DNA from: CAVTPD01 sp963736575
GTDB lineage: Bacteria; Bacteroidota; Bacteroidia; Cytophagales; JAAEPT01
Assembly (NCBI GenBank): GCA_963736575.1
Contig: CAVTPD010000004.1
Coordinates: forward strand, 1 to 10,025
Reading direction: 5' to 3'
Length of the DNA stretch: 10,025 nucleotides
A program made the translations under genes and the position numbers. How positions within the stretch are numbered: the stretch's first letter is position 1; every line of letters starts with the position of its first letter. Below the pieces are notes generated by a model. That model saw only the letters and a program-made list of their open reading frames with translations, was not told where the DNA came from and did no database searches. Below, piece after piece: positions 6,543 through 10,025 of this stretch.

Positions 6543-7669
6543 AAGAATTTCAATAAAGTGTCACATTTCATTTCCGTCTCTTTCCATTCCCTTTCTGGGT
6601 CAGAATTTTCGGTTATCCCTGCGCCGGAATAAAAAGATATCCATTGTTCTCCAATTTCGGCACAACGTAAATTAACATAAAGATTGGTGCTGTTATTTAT
6701 ATTTACCGGACCTAAATAACCACTATAGAACTTACGGTTATGCTTTTCGGTCTTTAAAATAAAATTTAAAGAAGGTTCCATAGGTACGCCGCAAACAGCA
6801 GAAGTAGGATGCAATAAATTAAGCATCTGGTTGGCTAAATCAGGGAAACTTTCTTCATGATCCTTAAGATTTACTTTAAAAACAGTCTTTAGATGCAAAA
6901 GATTTCCTGCTCTAACCGTTCTGGGGCCAATCTCTTTGTAATTCCGTAAGCGAATAGATTTAAAACAATCTACAATATAACGGTTCACCAACGCTTGTTC
7001 TTCAATTTCTTTTTGTCGCCAAACGGCTTCTTTTATATCTACCGTTGCTGGCTGAGTACCGGCTAAGGAAACAGTTGTAAAACTATCTTCTGTTTTATTG
7101 ATCAAAACTTCGGGAGTTGCTCCAATCCATGTCCCTATTTTGGGCAAACTAATTAAACTTACAAAAGCTGCGGAATACGTTTTAGCCAGTTCTAAAAAAG
7201 CGTCTAATAAATCTACCTTAGAACGTGGTTCTACTTTCACTTTAGAAAGCACCACTTTTTTAAATGCTTCTTTTTGGATTGCCTCTATGGCTTTTTCTAC
7301 TTGCTTAATGTACGCTTGTTCTTCGGTATTTTGCTGTTCTATACTTCCGAAATAAAATGGCGTAGTTCCAATTTCAGCATTTTGATTTTCAGCTTCCTCT
7401 TCTAACGAATGGATTTCGTGTTTTTCGGCAGGGATAAAATATCTTGTGGCGTTCTCTCCTTTTAAGAAACTGCTAAATACAAATCCTTTTTTTTCAAGCT
7501 GAAGAAAAGAAGCGTCTACGTTGCCTAAATGAGCACCGCTAATACATTGAATTGTATCTTCTTCCATTCCTTTAAAAAGAACAAAAGGGTGTTCTTTGGT
7601 ATAGCTCGAATGTATAAATTCCGAGAGGTGTTTTTTAAGACTTGTATGTTGTAAATGATCTACTTCCAA
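6539..7669 (-). CDS. menF: Isochorismate synthase (MenF type)
   Basis: Converts chorismate to isochorismate, feeding MenD. About 376 residues with the chorismate-binding enzyme fold. Signature stretches are FKKVVLSK (136-143; K138 is the expected general base), GTWIGATPEVL (179-189; E187 the expected acid), VSLAGT (200-205), LLHPTSAVCG (285-294), RKFYSGYLGP (312-321) and FYSGAGITENSDPEREWKETE (346-366, metal-binding glutamates). No ATG exists between the upstream stop (7685-7687) and the conserved region. The only conventional start is TTG at 7669 (an ATT lies 9 bases earlier), 35 bases after the thioesterase stop. A siderophore (EntC/DhbC) role is possible for the family, but its place directly before menD makes the menaquinone role clear. 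Confidence 0.93.
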   Translation of the reverse strand: MEVDHLQHTSLKKHLSEFIHSSYTKEHPFVLFKGMEEDTIQCISGAHLGNVDASFLQLEKKGFVFSSFLKGENATRYFIPAEKHEIHSLEEEAENQNAEIGTTPFYFGSIEQQNTEEQAYIKQVEKAIEAIQKEAFKKVVLSKVKVEPRSKVDLLDAFLELAKTYSAAFVSLISLPKIGTWIGATPEVLINKTEDSFTTVSLAGTQPATVDIKEAVWRQKEIEEQALVNRYIVDCFKSIRLRNYKEIGPRTVRAGNLLHLKTVFKVNLKDHEESFPDLANQMLNLLHPTSAVCGVPMEPSLNFILKTEKHNRKFYSGYLGPVNINNSTNLYVNLRCAEIGEQWISFYSGAGITENSDPEREWKETEMKCDTLLKFL

Positions 7670-7704
7670 ACTAATAAAGGGTCTTTATACTGAAGAAACT
7701 ACGT

Positions 7705-8121
7705 CTATTTGTGGGCTTTAACAGCAATGGTTAAGCGACTGAAACAGACTAATTCTTCGTCTTCGTTCGTGATTTTTATGTTCCAGATGTGGGTAGATTT
7801 ACCTTTGTGCAGTAATTCTGCCCTTCCGTAAACAAAGCCTGAATTTACACTTTTTACATGATTCGCGTTAATTTCCATTCCGAAGCAAGCAAATTTAGTT
7901 TGGTCTACCAACATGTTAGAGGCTATACTTCCCAGAGATTCTGCAAAAACTACCGATGCGCCACCGTGTAAAAAGTTCATAGGTTGCTTGGTGCGTTCAT
8001 CTACGGGCATTTTTCCGGTGATGTAATCGTCTCCTACTTCTAAATATTCTATCCCCAAAAATTGGGTCATATTGGTATTGAATTTCTGATTTAAAACCGC
8101 TGCCTTTTCTTTAGGACTCAT
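7705..8121 (-). CDS. menI: Hotdog-fold thioesterase, probable DHNA-CoA thioesterase (MenI)
   Basis: 138 residues, a single hotdog domain of the PaaI/YdiI type. The block TKQPMNFLHGGASVVFAESLGS (44-65) has Q46, H52 and E61 at the same spacing as the Q48, H54 and E63 catalytic set of E. coli MenI (YdiI). The same surrounding HGGASVV-x-AE-SxGS pattern is present, supporting hydrolysis of DHNA-CoA to DHNA. Its position at the head of the menF-menD-menB block supports this; broader acyl-CoA hydrolysis cannot be excluded. ATG 8121 starts MSPKEK. It is the first gene of the minus-strand unit, 44 bp from the divergent phosphatase gene. Confidence 0.85.
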   Translation of the reverse strand: MSPKEKAAVLNQKFNTNMTQFLGIEYLEVGDDYITGKMPVDERTKQPMNFLHGGASVVFAESLGSIASNMLVDQTKFACFGMEINANHVKSVNSGFVYGRAELLHKGKSTHIWNIKITNEDEELVCFSRLTIAVKAHK

Positions 8122-8165
8122 ATTTTTATAATTTAGAGGCTTCTACCACCTGAATTTAAGAAATT
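8122..8165. promoter_or_regulatory. Divergent intergenic region between menI and the phosphatase gene
   Basis: Only 44 bp, strongly AT-rich next to menI. It must carry the 5' ends of both units unless the promoters lie inside the genes. On the plus strand, TAATTTAG (8129-8136) resembles the Bacteroidota -7 box TAnnTTTG (7 of 8). No convincing -33 TTG partner is seen, and the minus-strand box is unclear. The position is certain; the boxes are weak. Confidence 0.3.
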
Positions 8166-8786
8166 GTGAAAACAATTTATGTAATAAGACACGGTCAAAC
8201 CGATTACAATAAGAGCGGCATTGTACAAGGTAAAGGCGTAAATGCCTCATTAAATGAACGTGGACAAGCACAAGCCGCTGCTTTTTGGAATAAGTATAAA
8301 GAAAAAGATTTTGATGTTGTCTATACTTCTAGTCTTACCAGAAGCATAGAATCGGTTCAGAATTTTATTGATGCGGGCATTCCTTGGAAAAAAAGAACCG
8401 GTTTAGATGAAATCTCTTGGGGCGACTACGATGGAAAACCGTTGGCTTCTAGCGATTATTACCAAAAAACCATTGACCGTTGGCATGCCGGGGAAACGTC
8501 TTTACGACCAATTAACGGTGAAAGTCCAGACGATGTGGTAAGCCGCATTAAACCTGTTGTTGAAGAGATTATTGCTTCGGAAGATAAGAACGTTTTAATT
8601 TGCATGCACGGACGCGCCATGCGCATGTTGCTTTGCTACCTTACGGAAAATGAGTTGTGTGAGATGGATCAGTTTCCGCACCATAATTTAGGAATGTACA
8701 AGCTTACTTTTCACGAAGAAAAATTCACGTTACACGACCGCAATGACTTAAGCCATTTGGAGGTAGATGTGGAGTTGATTGATTAG
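8166..8786 (+). CDS. Histidine phosphatase superfamily (phosphoglycerate-mutase-like) protein
   Basis: 206 residues. Catalytic set of the branch-1 histidine phosphatases: R8-H9-G10 in VIRHGQTDYN (H9 is the phospho-acceptor), R59 in YTSSLTRS, E82 in LDEISWGDYDG (proton donor) and H148 in CMHGRAMRM. It is probably a cofactor-independent small-metabolite phosphatase rather than a glycolytic mutase, because it lacks the long insertions of dPGM. The substrate cannot be read from sequence (GpmB, CobC and PspA types are alternatives). The start codon is GTG at 8166; an in-frame TAA at 8157-8159 leaves no better start. It is divergent from the men block and single-gene. Its last 15 bases (GAGTTGATTGATTAG) are repeated exactly at 8932-8946. 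Confidence 0.88.
   Translation: MKTIYVIRHGQTDYNKSGIVQGKGVNASLNERGQAQAAAFWNKYKEKDFDVVYTSSLTRSIESVQNFIDAGIPWKKRTGLDEISWGDYDGKPLASSDYYQKTIDRWHAGETSLRPINGESPDDVVSRIKPVVEEIIASEDKNVLICMHGRAMRMLLCYLTENELCEMDQFPHHNLGMYKLTFHEEKFTLHDRNDLSHLEVDVELID
8772..8786 (+). repeat. 15-bp direct repeat, copy A (phosphatase 3' end)
   Basis: GAGTTGATTGATTAG encodes the final ELID and the stop codon. Copy B is at 8932-8946, 160 bp away, exact. The pair brackets the palindromes at 8794-8823 and 8900-8923. Confidence 0.7.
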
Positions 8787-8793
8787 GATATAG

Positions 8794-8823
8794 TCCCAAG
8801 GGTACTTTAAAGTACCCTTGGGA
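8794..8823. repeat. Perfect 30-bp palindrome behind the phosphatase gene
   Basis: Arms TCCCAAGGGTACTTT and its exact complement meet without spacer, eight bases after the stop codon. As RNA it would fold into a stem of about 13 bp with a TTAA loop. Neither side is followed by a T-run, so it is not a standard intrinsic terminator. It could protect the mRNA 3' end, be a protein-binding site, or belong to a small mobile repeat. Confidence 0.75.
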
Positions 8824-8899
8824 TTGCTGCTACCTGTAATCGCATTTGTTTTTTGAATATAGGCTTGGGCGGTAAATTACAGCATTACAATTCAACGAA

Positions 8900-8923
8900 A
8901 ACGTTCGTGAGGACACGAACGTT
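8900..8923. repeat. Hairpin: 10-bp arms, AGGA loop
   Basis: AACGTTCGTG, loop AGGA, CACGAACGTT, followed by GGCGGTAA. The arms are perfect and there is no T-run. Its form resembles extragenic hairpin repeats, but whether it is repeated in the genome cannot be seen here. Confidence 0.65.
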
Positions 8924-8931
8924 GGCGGTAA

Positions 8932-8946
8932 GAGTTGATTGATTAG
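8932..8946 (+). repeat. 15-bp direct repeat, copy B
   Basis: Exact second copy of GAGTTGATTGATTAG (copy A at 8772-8786). It is out of any gene, and marks the right edge of a 160-bp repeat unit or insertion. Confidence 0.7.
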
Positions 8947-8972
8947 AAAATACCAAGGCTTCGGTTATGTCC

Positions 8973-8996
8973 TAAAAAACGTCTAGACGTTTTTTA
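8973..8996 (+). terminator. 24-bp palindrome with T-tract, likely terminator
   Basis: Arms TAAAAAACGTCT and AGACGTTTTTTA are perfectly complementary, followed by TTTT at 8997-9000. In RNA the arm ends in U6, then AUUUU, as in intrinsic terminators with an A-tract before the stem. The stem is only moderately GC-rich, so strength is uncertain. It is the only terminator-like structure downstream of the phosphatase gene; on the minus strand it also has T6, so it could act both ways. Confidence 0.5.
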
Positions 8997-9056
8997 TTTT
9001 CCTCTAGACGTTTTTATCAATTAGTCTAGACGTTTTTTTATTTTGTCAAGACGAAA
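8982..9056 (+). repeat. Tandem 21-22-bp array of TCTAGACG + T-tract units
   Basis: Units begin at 8982, 9003 and 9025 with TCTAGACGTTTTT, plus a degenerate fourth at 9046 (TCAAGACGAAATT). Intervals are 21, 22 and 21 bases, two helical turns each. Units 1 and 3 also share the tail ATTTT. Only unit 1 has the matching A-rich left arm (terminator at 8973-8996). It could be a duplicated terminator tail, or a phased protein-binding array. Confidence 0.7.
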
Positions 9057-9083
9057 TTTAGAAAGGGTGGAATATCTGTATTT

Positions 9084-9206
9084 CTACTCTTTAAACTTAA
9101 ATTTCAATTCAATTTTAGAACTTTCTGCAAAAGTACAATCCGGATAAAGTTCTGCATGTTTTTCGTCCATCCCCTTTGGTGTTCTCACGAAGAAGCTAGA
9201 GATATA
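9084..9206 (-). pseudogene. Possible C-terminal gene remnant, unidentified
   Basis: A 40-codon open stretch between stops on the minus strand. Its translation looks protein-like: FFVRTPKGMDEKHAELYP (residues 5-22), then DCTFAESSKIELKFKFKE and a stop. There is no ATG before residue 13; a GTG is at residue 7. Immediately upstream (9207 onward) the frame is broken by several stops, so it looks like the tail of a gene whose body is lost, or a very small gene. I do not recognise the family. Confidence 0.3.
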
Positions 9207-9275
9207 TCAAAACAGCTATCTTTTCACTTTCCTCTTAATCTGAAACAAAGTAGTTTACAAAAAAATAAGAGAAAC

Positions 9276-9584
9276 TTAGGACTGTCTTTTGCTTAATTTC
9301 GAAGGATCTTGTCTAACATCAAAGAAATCAGTGACCAAAACAAAATCATCTTGTAGACGGTAAATGATTTTACAGTTATCTTGAAGCACGAAGCGGTATT
9401 CAAATTCTGTATCAATAAGGTTTTCTTCAATACCTCCTCTATGTGCGAAATTTTTAAGAGAATGTGCTTTTTGAATGATTTTATAAAGGAGTTCTTTGTT
9501 CTTTTTAGCGGGGATGTATAACGAATAAAAATCGAAAAGTTTGTGTAAATGATCCTTGGCAGGTTCAGTAATTATTAGCTTCAT
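9276..9584 (-). CDS. ParE/RelE-family toxin of a type II toxin-antitoxin pair
   Basis: 102 residues with the ParE/RelE fold order: strand (MKLIITEPAKDHL), helical hairpin with basic segment IPAKKNKELLYKIIQKAHSLK (24-44), then beta strands EYRFVLQDN (62-70), CKIIYRLQDDFVLVTDFFDVRQDP (71-94). YR (63-64), KIIYR (72-76) and the closing FFDVRQDP are typical of the Bacteroidota branch. Members poison DNA gyrase (ParE) or cut mRNA on the ribosome (RelE); sequence alone does not say which. The ATG shares a base with the antitoxin stop (TAATG), so translation is coupled. The antitoxin comes first, the usual order. Confidence 0.85.
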   Translation of the reverse strand: MKLIITEPAKDHLHKLFDFYSLYIPAKKNKELLYKIIQKAHSLKNFAHRGGIEENLIDTEFEYRFVLQDNCKIIYRLQDDFVLVTDFFDVRQDPSKLSKRQS

Positions 9585-9808
9585 TACCAGTCACCAGTTT
9601 CCTTTTCTAATTGCTCCAATGTCAATGTTTTACCGTTTTGAAAAGCAATTTCGGATAAATTAGCTCTGTTAATAATATCTTCTTTGGAAAGGGCCGCAGG
9701 ATTTTGTTCCGTTAACAAGTCTTTAACTCGTTTTATAACAGAAGGATTCTCAATTTTTAGGAGAAGTTGAATTAGTTGAAGTTTTTCTTTACTAATATTG
9801 AATTCCAT
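9584..9808 (-). CDS. Antitoxin of the ParE/RelE-type pair
   Basis: 74 residues, acidic. An N-terminal amphipathic region (KEKLQLIQLLLKIENPSVIKRVKDLL, 8-33) is typical of small Bacteroidota antitoxins. It is followed by a toxin-wrapping C-terminal helix region SKEDIINRANLSEIAFQNGKTLTLEQLEKE (41-70) ending GDW. There is no recognised ribbon-helix-helix or HTH signature, so DNA binding is uncertain, although an inverted repeat lies directly at the start codon. The stop overlaps the toxin start by one base. The C-terminal half resembles the 51-aa mini-protein at 2152-2307. Confidence 0.8.
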   Translation of the reverse strand: MEFNISKEKLQLIQLLLKIENPSVIKRVKDLLTEQNPAALSKEDIINRANLSEIAFQNGKTLTLEQLEKETGDW

Positions 9809-9849
9809 ATAATAAAGTTAACAAAAATACTGTGACTAAGTTTATTATA
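9808..9849 (-). promoter_or_regulatory. Promoter and candidate operator of the toxin-antitoxin operon
   Basis: On the minus strand TATTTTTG (9822-9829) is an exact match to the Bacteroidota -7 box TAnnTTTG, 13 bases before the antitoxin ATG. It is flanked by an inverted repeat: 9808-9819 (TATAATAAAGTT) and 9838-9849 (reverse complement TATAATAAACTT), 11 of 12 identical, centres about 30 bp apart. A repressor bound there would cover the promoter, as in autoregulated TA operons. The expected -33 TTG is not clear. Confidence 0.5.
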
Positions 9850-9945
9850 CGTTGAAAAAACCTGTGTTTAAGAGTTATTTTTAAATAGTAAAAGAAGCCT
9901 TAAGAAGCACTTTTTAGGACGTTCTTTTGACATAGTCTAAAACAT

Positions 9946-10025
9946 TTAAAACATCACTGCATCACCATTCTCACCTATTTTAAAAGTAATGCGATTATTT
10001 GGAGTAATCGCATTACTGAGAAAAC
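9946..10025 (-). CDS. 3' end of a minus-strand gene leaving the window (partial)
   Basis: The frame is open from the window edge to TAA (9946-9948), giving 25 residues: FLSNAITPNNRITFKIGENG followed by DAVMF. The composition (beta-strand pattern ITFKIGENGDAVMF) reads like the end of a genuine protein, similar in feel to beta-rich C-terminal domains, but 25 codons is little evidence. It would be co-directional with the TA pair, 137 bases upstream of it. Product not identifiable. Confidence 0.4.
   Translation of the reverse strand, partial: FLSNAITPNNRITFKIGENGDAVMF
9985..10017. repeat. Inverted repeat, 13-bp perfect arms
   Basis: AGTAATGCGATTA, 7-base spacer, TAATCGCATTACT. On the minus strand it is followed by CTTTTAAAAT-like sequence (TTTTAAAATA), which suggests an intrinsic terminator. 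However, it also lies inside the apparent gene tail at 9946-10025, encoding SNAIT-PN-NRIT. One of the two readings is wrong or the hairpin is within the coding 3' end. Confidence 0.6.

Larger units (their letters stand above)
8787..9275. other. 489-bp gene-poor, repeat-rich stretch
   Basis: No convincing complete gene on either strand. Contents in order: a 30-bp palindrome, a hairpin with 10-bp arms, the second copy of a 15-bp direct repeat, a 24-bp terminator-like palindrome, a TCTAGACG/T-tract tandem array, and a possible minus-strand gene tail (9084-9206). Positions 9207-9275 hold several stops in the frame continuing from that tail and nothing else I can support. The octamer GGCGGTAA occurs twice (8869-8876 region and 8924-8931). 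Confidence 0.6.

Noticed and set aside
7098..7355. Plus-strand open frames inside menF and the other men genes
   Set aside because: They lie antisense to well-supported genes, have no family features, and are shadows of their codon structure.
8836..8846. GTAATCGCATT recurs at 10004-10014
   Set aside because: An 11-base match without flanking similarity. It may be chance in AT-rich DNA.
8982..9056. CRISPR-like array
   Set aside because: Units are only 21-22 bp including any 'spacer', the repeat core is 13 bp, there are just three good copies, and no cas genes are present.
9868..9933. Minus-strand 21-codon ORF starting MSKERPKK
   Set aside because: Too short, no start signal and no recognisable pattern.

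Overview
The window is AT-rich chromosomal DNA. It most likely comes from a member of the Bacteroidota, family Flavobacteriaceae or close to it. The evidence is the protein style, the absence of clear Shine-Dalgarno sequences, a TAnnTTTG-type promoter box, a compact menaquinone cluster with a short (~340 aa) MenE and a MenI-type thioesterase, and a ParE/RelE toxin ending in FFDVRQDP. I could not search any database, so the taxon is an inference.

Layout. (1) 3-1002: an apparently intact IS1595-family (ISXO2-like) insertion sequence with about 24-bp imperfect terminal inverted repeats. (2) 1003-2948: an accessory stretch of small genes, namely a BamE-like small lipoprotein, a 161-bp MITE-like element with the same ends as the IS, a two-helix membrane protein, a 51-aa antitoxin-like mini-gene overlapping it by ATGA, and a secreted protein with an NADase-type glycan-binding domain. 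(3) 2949-8121, minus strand: a menaquinone (vitamin K2) block in the order menI-type thioesterase, menF, menD, menB, then a strong intrinsic terminator, then menE. (4) 8166-8786, plus strand: a histidine-phosphatase (phosphoglycerate-mutase-like) gene divergent from the men block. (5) 8787-9275: a gene-poor stretch rich in palindromes, with a perfect 30-bp palindrome, a 10-bp-arm hairpin, a 15-bp direct repeat copying the phosphatase 3' end, a 24-bp terminator-like palindrome and a 21-22-bp tandem array of TCTAGACG-T-tract units. A possible gene tail lies on the minus strand. (6) 9276-9808, minus strand: a ParE/RelE-type toxin-antitoxin pair with an inverted-repeat operator candidate. (7) 9946-10025: what looks like the last 25 codons of a minus-strand gene leaving the window.

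How the genes work together. MenF makes isochorismate from chorismate, and MenD converts it with 2-oxoglutarate to SEPHCHC. MenE activates o-succinylbenzoate to its CoA ester, MenB closes the ring to DHNA-CoA, and the MenI-like thioesterase releases DHNA. MenH, MenC, MenA and the final methyltransferase are not in the window. The tight overlaps MenF-MenD (GTGA) and MenD-MenB (11 bp) point to translational coupling. The terminator between menB and menE suggests menE is expressed at a different level or separately.

I found no clearly new multi-gene system. The observations most worth a second look are the MITE that shares the neighbouring IS ends (with a lipoprotein gene between them), the helically phased TCTAGACG array, the apparent 160-bp repeat-bounded insert behind the phosphatase gene, and the short motif repeated around the small accessory genes.
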